Below are positions 21,027 through 31,745 of a DNA stretch of 64,000 nucleotides, one piece after another; the first letter of the stretch is position 1; the number at the start of each line of letters is the position of its first letter. Under the pieces are notes generated by a model. That model searched no databases. It saw only the letters and a list, made by a program, of their open reading frames with translations, and was not told the origin of the DNA. A program made the position numbers and the translations under genes. Origin of the DNA: Liolophura sinensis (lineage: Eukaryota > Mollusca > Polyplacophora > Chitonida > Chitonidae); contig NC_088301.1 in the NCBI RefSeq assembly GCF_032854445.1, positions 51,137,187 to 51,201,186 of the forward strand, written 5' to 3'.

Positions 21027-23260
21027 ACCACAACCTACCTCTAGCACCATCGTCTAAGGCCAAATCTAATGTCTCCTACTCTCAAAAACTTGCAATTAAA
21101 AGCCTTTATAGCAATTCAGATGTCATCATAAAAGAAGCAGACAAGGGTAAAGCTGTAGTTGTTATGGGCAGGAGTTACTATAAAGAAAAAATTATAGAAA
21201 TGCTGAGTGCTTGGGGTTTAACGTCGTACTTTACAATTTCTCAGTCATATGACGACGAAGGGATCCTTAAGAGTGGATGTAATTTGCCTCCTTGTTGCAG
21301 GACGGATTTCCACCGCTCTTTCATCTAGAGCTGCTTCACTGAGACGTCTTTCCGAAGGCAAGTAAGTCGCCCCGCCAGAGTCATTATCCTGATTCGGGTC
21401 AGCCAGTCGTTGCACTATCACCTTCATGCTGAACGCCAAGCGAGGAAGTTACAACTTTCTCTTATAAGGTCTTAGGTGTCACTCGACACAGGATTGACCC
21501 TGGATCTACCGCTCCCGAAGCGGACGAAATGCTGGTTGATAAGGAGGCTTACAGACAAATTTCAAGTAATCGCATTATACTCGCATTTTAACAGGCCTTC
21601 GTAAGTTAGTTCGCAAAAACAAACACCTCCTCAAGAAAAAAGAAAGGGATTATTTAACCAAATTCTAACCCCAAACCAGCAATTTTATGACCTGCCAAAA
21701 ATGCATAAATCTGAGCAAATTAGAAATGCTATTGAAAGTCAAAAATTGGAGTACATTACTCTACCCCAGCCCAGTGATCTGATATTCAGACCCATCATTG
21801 CTGGTCCGTCTGCGCCAACCCAAAGATTAAGCCATCTTACAGATATATTATTTAGGAAATTTATAGATCACATTAAAAGCTTTGTAATGGATGACTTGTA
21901 TTTCCTAAATCATTTACCTCAGGAAGTTGAGGAAGATGCTAAAATGGCCACACTTGACCTACACACTCTATATATACACACGACCTAGAACTAGACGCGA
22001 TGTAATATTGGCTCACTAACTTCTCTAGTTCACTCCACCAACGTTTTAGAAATGAATTCATCATTGATAGTGTTGAAAATAATTCATTTTGCTTCAATGA
22101 TGGATACTATATCCAAATTTTAGGTACTGCCACGGAAATGAAAATGGCCCCAAATGTAAGCACCATTGGTGATAGGGTTTCTTGAAATTAAATTATATGA
22201 AACTATTTCTTCGAAATACGGAACGGAGTGTGGTAAAATCTTTGATCAACAGGGGCAGCGTTATTTAGATGATGGTTTTGTTTTTTAGCCATCAAAAAAT
22301 GGTACAATTAAATAGCTATTTCATATCCTTAATGCACTGCATCCTCAAATTTCTTTTACAATGGATGCAAAAGATATCAGTACTTTTTCCTTGGTATTAT
22401 AGTTGTTAAATCTGGAGGCATTTTAACTACAGATAGATTTCCAAAACCTAACAAACTCCAGACACACACCGGAAAATATCCCGTTATTCACTGGTTAGAC
22501 GGGTGTGTGCTCTTGTCATCAACTCAACTATTCGGAATGAGCGACTTATTGAAGTCTGTTTTACTCTGTAGGAGATATCCAGAGACATTGGTAGACGTTG
22601 GGATAAGAAAAGCTTTATCTCACTCCATAAGTACCTTAAGACAAATGCCACAATAAAACTGCCAAGCAAAATATTATCCCTTTTATATCTACCTACAATC
22701 CCAGCACTAAAATATATTGCCCATTATAATGAGTACGTAACCTGTATTGAACAATAGTGCTAAAATGAAAGATATCATTTCCAAATCTATAATTATTGAG
22801 AGTAAAGGACAGAGCCCAAACCTTAAAAAAACGTTAATAAGGGGCACTTTTTTCCCCCAGAAAACCAATGTAATGCACGCGTAAATAACAAACCCAGATG
22901 TGGGGCGAGTGTTAAATTTACTAAAATTAACTCCATATTCACTGTTAAAATGAACATGCTCTGTGAATCTATATGTTTCATATATATGTTGCACTTATAT
23001 ACCAGGGTTGTTGCGAACAATGAATTGGTCAGACAATATATTTAAGATCCCGGCTAACCATACACAGATAACAAATTTTCAATGAAAATCACTGTTTTCC
23101 TCATGTTAGTCGACACATTAGACAAAGTTCTCTCTCTTTAACACCCCCTTTCAAAGTTTTTTCCATTTTACAAGTTCAGGGTGGAAACCAGGCCTTGTTA
23201 GATGTTAAAGAAACTTTGTTTATTATAAAGTATCAACCCGGTCTGAATGGAAGCCATCAG
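21027..23260 (+). mobile_element. Penelope-like retroelement, degraded
   Basis: Broken frames appear in the order expected for a Penelope-like element. An N-terminal IKEADKGKAVVVM block lies near 21125. Next, in the open piece 21701-21988, come FRPIIAGPSAPTQRLSHL and VMDDLYFLNHLP of the RT fingers and palm. The catalytic box QRYLDDGFVF follows at 22255-22284. Near the 3' end, DVKETLFIIKYQPGLNGS (about 23195) resembles the tail of the GIY-YIG endonuclease domain. Many stops and shifts show it is dead. A SINE-B copy (21206-21525) interrupts the 5' part. Confidence 0.8.
21206..21525 (-). repeat. SINE-B inserted into the Penelope-like element
   Basis: 5'-truncated SINE-B, tail on the left and truncated head on the right (stops at CCCGAAGCGGAC). 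The 9-bp sequence GAAATGCTG occurs at 21197-21205 and again at 21526-21534, a perfect target-site duplication. This is direct evidence for insertion by a LINE-type mechanism after the host element was already there. Confidence 0.9.
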
Positions 23261-23904
23261 CCATAGGTCTCGACCATTTGAGCACACTTGTGTATTAATT
23301 ATCCATGCGTTGTTATACATTATTTAAAAATGATATGTTTAATGTACATAATGAACTATATTATACTGTTTGAATTTACACTAATTTATAAAGATTAGTA
23401 TTATTGTCCTTTTCGACCTTTCTCTGTGTATAGCTGTTAACAACCCCTTGGCATGTCTGTACGTGAAAATTTGTTGTCCCAGTAACCATTTGCTTCTTGG
23501 AAATATGCCGTTATATAAAGCCCGCCGAACAGCTATATTTCATTCCTTGATAAGAACGAGACATTGGAAACTGCAGTTGGAATACAAAGATACAGAAAGC
23601 TGGGAAGGCTCCGTTGTTTTTTTTTTATTATTCTCTCATTTCTCCACATCAGACAAAATCTTATTTTATACCTATATATTTAGTTACAATGTAATCAAGA
23701 CATACAGCATAGACAGGAAAACCAGAACAGCGACGACAGAGTGATAGCTGGCTAATGGTCACACGTTTTACGGTCTCTTGTCCATTTACCTCAGCTAGGA
23801 TTTTATAATAAATTCAAATGGCATAATCACACTGTTTTAATATATAGTATTAAGAAAGGCTGATTAGTTCAAAACAATTATCATTTAAATCGTTAAACAT
23901 ACGC
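23261..23904. other. No gene; R1 copy at 23700-23768
   Basis: AT-rich. R1 is recognised by CATAGACAGGAAAACC, CAGCGACGACAGAGTGATAG and CTAATGGTCACACG. Confidence 0.55.
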
Positions 23905-24310
23905 CCTGCTGGGTGCATGTGAGTTGCTGTATGGCCATCGTTCACACTAGGAATACTGATGCTGGATACTGTGAAAGTATCTGCCATAAAGTACATGTGT
24001 GAAAAGGCTGGTAATGACTGAGCACATGTATTTTTCTGCATGGTCTTCGTTCACCTCAGGAATACTCATGCTGGACACTCTGAAAATGTCAACTCTGCCA
24101 TAAGGTACATGTGTGACATGACTGGTAATGTGTTAGCAGGTGTATTCACCTGTATGGTCATCATTCACCTCAGGAATATTCATGCTTGACACTCTGAAAA
24201 TATCAACTCTGCCATAAGGTACATGTGTGACATGATTGGTAATGTGTTAGCAGGTATATTCACCTGTATGGTTATCGTTCACCTTAGGAATACTCATGTT
24301 GGAGATTTAA
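23905..24310 (+). repeat. Tandem repeat, period about 115 bp
   Basis: Three and a half units. Landmarks recur in order: AGGAATACTGATGCTGGA near 23946, AGGAATACTCATGCTGGA near 24058, AGGAATATTCATGCTTGA near 24173 and AGGAATACTCATGTTGGA near 24288; CATAAGGTACATGTGTGACA is also shared. The later units are the most alike. No conserved reading frame. Confidence 0.85.
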
Positions 24311-25270
24311 ATATTAAAACAGTGCATATACTCGACGTCTGAGTCAAAAATTCATTCTTTTCTCAAAGATGAGTAATGAAAACATCCATCATGCATTTTA
24401 TTTTATCGAGTGAAAGATTTCAATAACATATGCCTCTCACACGTTAGCAGTTCTTCATCAGCTATACTTCTTGAAAGACCAGATTTCTTACCTTGAGTGA
24501 AAACTTTCCTCTCACAAAAAAGCCATACATACCAACAACAGCTGTTTGTCTTATAAAGAAAACATGTAACAATATGAGACACCCGTGTTAATGACTCGTA
24601 CCCAGAATATAGCCATTCGTTCTCCAAGAACCAGATGAAATTACGCTCGGTTATGTTGGCGACTTAAGTCACACACGAAAGATTAAGGGTGTATCCCACA
24701 TATACAAAATCAGTGTTGGAATCATTAATTGAGCAAAAGATGTTTTATTGTTGTTTAAACAAAAAAATACCTAACATCAAAGGATTTTCGTGCCGAGATA
24801 AAACATGCATTTCAAAATAACTTTAAAAGGTATTGCAGTGCTCACTAAAGTAGCGCTAAACTCAAATAATAAAATATGTGATTATATTGTTGTACCTGAT
24901 GTTTCCTCGCTGTATATCATGAAATAACTTACCCTGCTCGCAAAAGGCGACTTTCCACGATTTTCCACACCAACACGATTCATCTGAGGAATGGCTCTGT
25001 TCATGCAACGACATCTTTCGTCACAGTTCAGACCCCAAGAGCCTTTTTGGCAACCTAGAAAATTCCCCGAAGAAAGCCTTATTTTCTGCTAGGATATGCT
25101 GACGTTTTAAATATACTTGTATCCATGAGGTAACTTTAAATAATAATTGATAAATTCCCCAGCAATTTTTATTCATTGTCCAAAAATGCTTTTAATCAGT
25201 GCGCTTGGACAGAATCAACGTCAGTTCTTCACATTACATTCAATGTATGAGGTTTTATTTTATTAGCAAA
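24311..25270. other. No gene recognised
   Basis: A minus-strand frame at 24403-24627 (74 codons) has no recognisable feature. Nothing else seen. Confidence 0.4.
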
Positions 25271-25274
25271 TATG

Positions 25275-25605
25275 CTAATATTTCTGGGTTACTAATACCA
25301 TTGTTATGTAACGAAAATTTAGAGAACAAAAGAAAAGAAATTTCCTTGTGACCAGCGACCTGTATTGGTCAAACTGGTAAATCACCGACTTCGTAATAAT
25401 TGACTTGCCCTTAACAGATATGCTTATATTGAAGTGATTGGCGATCTTTTTGGCAGTTGGACGCTCATCTTCGAAGAAGCAGTGTTTCGCTCCTACGTTA
25501 CTGGCGTTGATGATGTCAGTCATCAATGTATTCTTCCGCCAAACGTCGGGAATACTTAGGAAACTGAGATCATTAGTTTTTTTCTTAAAAGTGATATTTA
25601 AAGGA
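25275..25605 (-). CDS. Exon-like open frame, unknown product
   Basis: Minus-strand frame open from about 25605 to 25275. It reads DLSFLSIPDVWRKNTLMTD then KHCFFEDERPTAKKIANHF, continuing with ISISVKGKS. The composition looks like a real globular protein, and codon use is less AT-biased than the flanks over 25420-25530. The first in-frame Met is at 25526, but the frame is open upstream, so this may be an internal exon. No clear splice sites, neighbour exon or family were identified. Confidence 0.3.
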
Positions 25606-26079
25606 GAGCTTTAACCGATGGATTTGGTATAACCGATGGATTTGGTCAAACAGCTGAACTTAACCTGTGGCAAGGGCAAGACAATCGTACCCATGAATCC
25701 TAGAATATAAATGTCTAAAGTACCTACGGGAAAAAAAGAATTTCAAGACCATCGAGATAAGTGAAAAGATGCAGATGTAATGAGCATGGCTGCCTTTATG
25801 GCCCCTAGCCCCAGGTTAAGCGGTATTAGATACAGTTCGAAAATGACGAGCGTTACAGACCTTAACCGAACAGACTGTGATTCCCGTAATATGTAGCCTA
25901 ACCATCTCATACTACCAGAGGCGCCGTCTATGATGTTACACATGACATGCTGGTCTGTAAGATAGACGGTTACACTCGGCAACAAGCGCCATCTATGTTG
26001 TTAAATGCCATGTGCGCGATAGATATGTACATAAGGATAAAAGCGCCGTCTATGTAGTTGATCACAATGCCGATCGCCA
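25606..26079. other. No gene recognised
   Basis: Contains a short direct duplication (AACCGATGGATTTGGT twice near 25614-25645) and a GCGCC(A/G)TCTATG motif repeated near 25921, 25985 and 26042. Confidence 0.5.
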
Positions 26080-26345
26080 GAGATTCTGAACGCTCTGTCC
26101 ATATCTGCCAACGAGAGTGTTATATTCATTGTAAATTTTGAGAAACTTAGAATGAAGGCGTTTGATGGAGTATCCTTGACAAACTAGTTTTTGAACTAAC
26201 CACTTATGACGCAGATTAAAGTCATCACAATTTACGCAAGATCTGACAAATGCTACAAGGCGAGATATGTATACGCCATATTGCTATCCAAATAAGAATA
26301 ATTTACAATATCAAAATTGAAATTATACCTTTTGTCCTAAAGGCG
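26080..26345 (-). repeat. RT1 3'-part fragment, copy 3
   Basis: Matches 16410-16660 on the same strand (GAATGAAGGCGTTTGATGGA, then CACTTATGACGC and AAATGCTACAAGGCGAGATA). It covers the last coding part of RT1 and includes a degraded QRHKLLLQKL region. Confidence 0.7.
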
Positions 26346-26424
26346 GCGTGAAAGGAGATCTTGTTCGTGATTCAACGCATGAATATGACTCAAGGCATAA
26401 ATACGAGATTATTATTTGTCAAAT

Positions 26425-26455
26425 AAAATAATATTATTATTAATAATAATAATAT
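26425..26455. repeat. (ATT)n/(AAT)n palindromic microsatellite
   Basis: ATAATATTATTATT is followed directly by AATAATAATAATAT, so the two trinucleotide runs form a hairpin. Confidence 0.85.
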
Positions 26456-26899
26456 GTTTTATGGCCTTCAAGATGTCTTCACTCACAATCTGCGACTTAT
26501 GTATCTGTACACTGCAATATTTGTCGCGTTTAGTTGAGCTACAGACAAAACTACATTAATTATATACTCTTACATAACTGTATTACAATTTTCAAAAAAG
26601 AGGTCATCACATGACTTAAACGACCAGTGGGGAGCATTCCCAATATTTAACCGATTTCAGTAAAATTCAAGTATGTTGTAGCCGTATATGTTTTCAAGAA
26701 TCATGTTTAATTTTAAAGCAATCGAAGTAGAAGTTGTACAGATACGTGTTTTAATATTCCCCGACGTGTCCAACATGACGGCTAAGTAGGTGAGTGAACC
26801 GAAATGTTTTACACCCCCACATATTGTCCAAACAACATGATGGGGAACAGTGTAAATCAATTACAACTGCACTTCACAGTTTTGTAGCATAACAGTAAA

Positions 26900-27259
26900 A
26901 ATCAGTTAACGAAAAGAAAAATTACACAAAATTGAAGAAAAAGACTGATTCCGACGAAAATTTGGGCCGCTATGGCGCCTGCACTTAGTGGCTAACAACA
27001 CTTCGGTACCAATCACCGTTTCCACACCCGTCTGTTCTTCACCCAACAGGGCGAGGCATGGCAGCAGCAGCAGGAGCAGTAGCAGTAGCAGTAGCGGTAG
27101 TAGCAGTTCGTCTACCTCGCCCTTCCCACTCGCAGCGACCAGCGAGCAGCAGCAGTAGCAGTCCGTCACCTCGCCATCCCTGCCTGCGATGACCGCGGCG
27201 GTAACCACAACGACCTCCCGCACTGTACCTTACCCTCACCCATACGACCAGCCGAGCTG
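26900..27259. other. GC-rich left flank of the Polinton relic
   Basis: Base composition changes sharply near 26950. A CAG/AGC-type trinucleotide run (27056-27165) is present on both sides of a short unique stretch. No coding call could be made. It may be a decayed upstream part of the element. Confidence 0.45.
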
Positions 27260-27264
27260 ACTCA

Positions 27265-27780
27265 TTCAACTTCTCCATCCATGGATACTCGTCCATCGTC
27301 AGTGGACCGACGAGGTGTGGAGAGTCCGTGTTTGTGAAACGGTTGGTGGAGCACGCTCAAGCTCTCATTTAACCACCTTCGCAACGCGTCGTCTGGTGTT
27401 ACGGCGAGTGGCAGCCGTTGTACAACACGTTACCCAACGTTCGGTTTGAAGGTATGCCCAGCCCGTCAGCATTCGACTCGAGGAGCGGGCGTTAGTCGTC
27501 GCAGACGATTTGATGGCCGAAGCGAACGCACGCGTGACAAAACTCTTTACCAAAAGTATCCACCAAAGCAATATAAGCGTGGTGTACATCGTGCTAAACT
27601 TGTTCAACAAAACCAAAGATCATCGCACCATCAGTATGAACGCACACTACTTGATGTTGTTTAAAAAACCGCGAGACGCGGCTCAAATTACCACGATCGC
27701 TAAACAGATGCCTCCGGGGCGGACGCAGTACGTGCGCGAGGCCACCAAAACGCGCTCGACCAAGGAATGGCATCGAGCCT
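27265..27780 (+). pseudogene. Packaging-type ATPase remnant
   Basis: In one frame near 27304-27327 the P-loop region reads GPTRCGES, where the nucleotide-binding Lys of a normal Walker A motif is replaced by Glu. ALVVADDLM at 27488-27514 has the Walker B pattern. Downstream, in the open frame from 27510, come VLNLFNKTKDHRTISMN and FKKPRDAAQITTIAKQMPPG, a characteristic stretch of the FtsK/HerA-like ATPases of Polintons, which pump DNA into capsids. At least one frame change lies between the P-loop and this part, and the C-terminus is lost. Confidence 0.75.
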
Positions 27781-27989
27781 CCACGACACGACTCTCTCGG
27801 ACAATGAGAAAATACAGCGGTATCGCCATACCCTTCAACGGTACCGTGAACCAGCCCATCGCCAAGTCTGTAGTTTGTTTGACAGAGGGGAGACGGCGAA
27901 AGGCTGTTCTGCTCTGGGGCGACACCGAGCGATCACACCACGATTGCTGGCGCGATTGGGTTCGGGAAAAGATGGACACACCAGCCAAT

Positions 27990-28225
27990 ACGAAAAAGAA
28001 AATCCACTACCATATCACGGTCTCTGCCCCGGATTGTTTCGACTTGTCCCCCAACCTCCACGACGATCACCAACTGAACCTGGTTCAGAAAGGTGATTTG
28101 CGCCTGGAGATGCGGCTTGCCAGACAACTGCCGGAAACCATTAACGTGGTGTGCTACGCCGAATTCAACCATATCATAGAAATAGACAAAAGCCGAAATG
28201 TACTCTGTGATTTCACCAGTAGAAA
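27990..28225 (+). pseudogene. Structural-protein C-terminal remnant
   Basis: Within the 27510-28331 frame the stretch NLVQKGDLRLEMRLARQL to YAEFNHIIEIDKSRNVLCDF resembles the C-terminus of a Polinton structural protein (the F54H12.2-like family, from memory). Only this tail is left, fused in frame to unrelated upstream sequence. Assignment to a minor capsid role is inference. Confidence 0.5.
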
Positions 28226-28227
28226 AA

Positions 28228-28765
28228 AAACAATATCAAGGTGGAATTGCGCCGTGTGCTACAGGCGGACGTATTTACCCATGCCGTGCTGGGGGATGTC
28301 TACGCTCGTGATCACCTCCCTCACCAAGTGACAAACACACCCTGGGCCTGCGTCATCAACACAGACATGTGCCTCCGCCCGGGACAACATTGGGTAGCCG
28401 TCTTCATAGACATGTGCCCAGACCCACCCCGTCTCCGGGGAGAACACTTTGATTCTTACGGACTCCCAACCCTCCACACCGATATCACCGCTTGAATCAA
28501 CCGGAGGGCAAATCACTGGACGTGGAATGACCGGCGGCTGCAGAGTATGGACACGGTCGTGTGTGGACAATATTGAGTGTATTACGTAATCCAGCGGACT
28601 CAAAGTCGTCCCATAGACGCTATTGTATATACATTGGACACGTCGTGCACGACATAGGATAACGACTTAGTGGTGTTTGATTGGGTGGGCCGTCAGTTTG
28701 GGGTCCAGCCCGCGTTTTTTTATCACTCCACCAGCCAGTGGGCTGTAATAACGTTCTTTCCATGT
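28228..28765 (+). pseudogene. Adenain-type cysteine protease remnant
   Basis: The open piece 28241-28495 has VINTDMCLRPGQHWVAVFID (catalytic His region) and, 20-odd residues on, EHFDSYGLP (acidic residue and following Tyr-Gly), the signature of adenovirus-like maturation proteases. The expected cysteine segment CGQY lies at 28563-28574, in a different frame and followed at once by a TGA. A C-terminal piece (DLVVFDWVGRQFGV) is visible near 28660-28700. The gene is inactive. In intact elements the enzyme processes capsid proteins. Confidence 0.75.
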
Positions 28766-28849
28766 TTTTCCCTGTTCGACATGTTATGAAATAAAAATGA
28801 ATAAAGAGAAAATGACACTCGCATACAGTGGTGCTTATACTTGTATTTA

Positions 28850-31235
28850 TTTTAGCTTTCACGGCAAGACCAGGTAGGTGGTGCTCACGCCGTCCGGCAG
28901 TACTTTGCATTTCCCATAAAAATACGTGAAAGCGTCTTTGTTCTTGATATATGAATACATGGTGTTTCCCCGCATACGCATACCTCGGTTCATACCACCC
29001 CACGCTTGTGCAACACGGAGAGGTAGACGTCCTTCTCCACTCCCCGAGCGCTAACCCCTTTGCAGGAGAGATTGTCTTTACTGTTCGACTCCCGCCGTAG
29101 CAATAGTATGTCTCCGAATACAAACTGACGATAGCGTCACCAGTTCACTCTACTTTGAACGTTTGTACGTTTATCAAAGTCGTAGTGGTCCATCTTGCAG
29201 TACTGCCAGTGCGCTTTGTTAAAAAAACTAGTCATGAAATCATAGTAAAACTCCAAAACACGGAGTTTGGCATACTGTACACCATACATCCATTTGCAAG
29301 GGTAGGTTGTAACGAATGGTCCTCTTGCTGCTCACCACTTCGAAGGCGTCGTCATCGATTTGGTCGACGGTACGGCACAGTACACTCTCCAGTCAGGTCA
29401 CAGATTTTCACATCCACATGCCGATCTTGGGTTGTCACAGTTTTGCCACAGCCAGAATTTCCCAACAACTTCATCGTTTCCCCGATAAGAGCCTTGGAAG
29501 GGTCGGCGGGCTTGGGTGATGGCGTCAGCAAATGTTTGGAAGGCTCGCCCGGGCGTGTACTCTATCACTTGGTAGATGTGGGTCACTACCAACCCGTGAG
29601 CGAGATACCATTGTAGTAACGGGGTGGCCAGCAGAATTTCCGTGCCGCTCACTTACCGGCGCAAGTCTTGATAGCGCAGGTCACCCTGGCGTGGGTGATT
29701 CAGGTGACAGTGGTAATAGCAGCCGTGGAAATGGAAGACGATGGGACGTCAGTCGATGTGGGCGAACCAATCTACGGGTCTATCACCAACCCGTTTCTCG
29801 GTATGGTTCACGCGGTGGCGGATGGGTCCGCTCAGCTGGTACGACCTCCAGTCCAGCCATTTTTCAATCAGACGCGTGGCGGTGCAGGAGGGAACAAACC
29901 TCTCCCCGTCACGTCGCCATCGAATGTAGTGACCCGCCTGCATGGGTGAGGCAAGGCAAGGGTGAGAACACCACCATCTTCGCCGCCGCCTCCATGAAGG
30001 GATCACGTCCAGGTTGCAGCAAGTGTTTTACGGAACGCATGCCGTGCCTCCTTTACGCCTCCTGCAGGGTCTTTTACTCGGCGTCCGTGCACGGCTGGTG
30101 GGTCAGATCATTACCGGAAGCGTGACGGGGTGGGAGCGTTGTTACCTCCAGCGGGCGAGGGAGTCTGTAACAAAATTTGCCTTTGGTGACGCCGCAGTAG
30201 TAATCTTTCACCCACTTGTCGTAACTGTAATTAGGGGCAGGTAATTTCGAATGTCCATAAATTTCAGCTGCGGCGTGCTGAGGGCCATGTGGTTATTGTT
30301 ACGCTTGATAACAGACTTCAAATCACTTGAACAGGTGGGAGTAAAGCTGTTGCTTGATCAAGTTCAGGTCGTAGTTACCCGAGTTGAAGCCTAGGATGGG
30401 GAGCTGGTTGACATAGGCGACGAATTTGTCCCGAATCCGCCGAGTGTAAGACGGCTTGGTGTCGTTGGGATCGATGCACTCGTCTAACTCATCCAGGATG
30501 TAGGCATAACGCTCAGTGAGATAGGCGCTACTGGTCTCGCTGATGGTATTGAGGTAAGCCGTCATCCGCTTCACGAGCGCGTGGGGATCACCGGTAGAAA
30601 TGAAGAACACGGGCTGGTCGTAGCCGGGCACATTGGATTTTACGCTGACACTAATATGGGTGTGTTGGGACGTCCGTTCCGTTGAGCCGGTCATCGCTTC
30701 GTCCACAGGGGCCAGCTAAGCTTCGAAGTCGTAACATGCTCAGTAAGGAAATATTCCCTCGCCACCTTCCTGGAGGTAAATATCCATGTCAGCCAACACT
30801 TCGAAAATAGTGGGTTGATTGTGGAATACACCCGCGGGTACTTTCAAGTAGCCGAGTAAACGTATCAGAACACACTTGACAGGTAAAAGAGGGTGTAACC
30901 TGTCGAGCCTGGTTTTCGCAGTGTTGGCAGTGTCCAGATGGACGGCCAAGCACCGGAATAAACATAAATGGTGCCTGTAAGGCCCATTAGCTCCTACCAC
31001 TAGCGTGCGCAGCCCCTTGTTCGCCGCCAGATGAGGCCGCAACATTACCCCTCCCTCACCGATGGGCTGATGGGCTAGTTTGTGCACAAAAAACAACACG
31101 CTGGTTAATAGGTCTACGATCCATTTCGTGTTGGGACGTTGTTGCTGCACCCAGGTGAGTGGATCTTTGCTTGGGAGATAAGCGAGGAGTTCAAGCAGGT
31201 CAGCCCGACCCGCCACGTGGTGCCGCAACACCCCT
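28850..31235 (-). pseudogene. Family B (protein-primed type) DNA polymerase remnant
   Basis: Pieces from N to C run right to left. 31231-30740 is a 163-codon frame that includes CLFRCLAVHLD. 30706-30323 ends with ILGFNSGNYDLNLIK, an exonuclease-domain motif. About 30280 reads LKFMDIRNYL and about 30210 reads SYDKWVKDYY. Near 29710 there is FHGCYYHCH, which resembles an endonuclease-like insert. 29652-29398 reads LLQWYLAHGLVVTHIYQV. Near 29180 the palm region is degraded to MDHYDF instead of an intact catalytic Asp-Thr-Asp. A C-terminal part is recognisable to about 28850. Multiple frameshifts separate the pieces. In intact elements this enzyme replicates the transposon. Confidence 0.8.
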
Positions 31236-31320
31236 GCGCACAGTGTGTCAGCCAGCGTCCGTGAGGCTTGCCGATGACGTTACGTTATTGATTTTTTTTG
31301 GTCTAACGGGCCACGCCATC

Positions 31321-31626
31321 ATTGGAAATACGAGGTTTACGGGACAAATACGGCACGTGAGCGGCTTATAATACTTACTATATATAAAATACGAGGTCTA
31401 CAGGACCGATATTACCGCGTGTGAGCGGCATGTGATAATACTTTCTGGTGGACGTTGCAGATTTGACGCCTATATCAATATATCTATATCTATTCACCCT
31501 CAATATAAAGAGGTTATATAAAATTGGAAATACGAGGTCTACGGGACCATTACGGCATGTGAGCGGCTTATGACAATACTTACTATATATAAAATACGAG
31601 GTCTACGGGACCAATATTACTCGCTT
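31321..31626 (+). repeat. Paired ATACGAGGTCTACGGGACC repeats
   Basis: A block of about 105 bp (31321-31427), which itself contains two related halves starting GGAAATACGAGG and AAAATACGAGG, recurs at 31523-31626, an offset of 202 bp. GTGAGCGGCTTAT(A/G)A is shared. The spacer between copies is unique. It abuts the polymerase end of the Polinton relic, so it could derive from its terminal region (inference). Confidence 0.8.
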
Positions 31627-31631
31627 TGCTC

Positions 31632-31735
31632 AGTATAGTATAGCATAGTATAGTATAGTATAACAATAGTAGAATACAATTACAGTAGAGTAAAACTATT
31701 GCAGAGTAGAATATAGCTATAGTAGAGTCGCATTC
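31632..31735. repeat. AGTAT-type low-complexity tract
   Basis: CAGTATAGTATAGCATAGTA and its continuation, decaying into TAGTAGAATA-like words. Confidence 0.8.
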
Positions 31736-31745
31736 CGTTTAAACA

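Larger units (their letters stand above)
27260..31240. mobile_element. Degraded Maverick/Polinton-type DNA transposon
   Basis: Relics of at least three, probably four, hallmark genes lie in Polinton order. On the plus strand are a packaging-type ATPase (27265-27780), a short structural-protein tail (27990-28225) and an adenain-type cysteine protease (28228-28765). On the minus strand, converging on these, is a family B DNA polymerase (31235-28850). All are broken by stops and frameshifts. The region is clearly more GC-rich than the flanks, and repeats start directly right of it (31321 on). I did not find the integrase, the major capsid gene or a terminal inverted repeat pair, so the element is partial. 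It represents an old integrated copy that cannot function. Confidence 0.8.

Noticed and set aside
23905-24310. CRISPR-like array
   Set aside because: Units are about 115 bp with no alternation of short repeats and unique spacers, in a eukaryotic context. It is an ordinary tandem repeat.
27039-27296. Leu-rich and Thr-Ala-rich minus-strand frames
   Set aside because: They come from the CAG/AGC trinucleotide run and show no domain.
28620-29123. 167-codon minus-strand frame
   Set aside because: It mixes degraded polymerase C-terminus with noncoding sequence in shifting frames. It is described as part of the polymerase relic instead.
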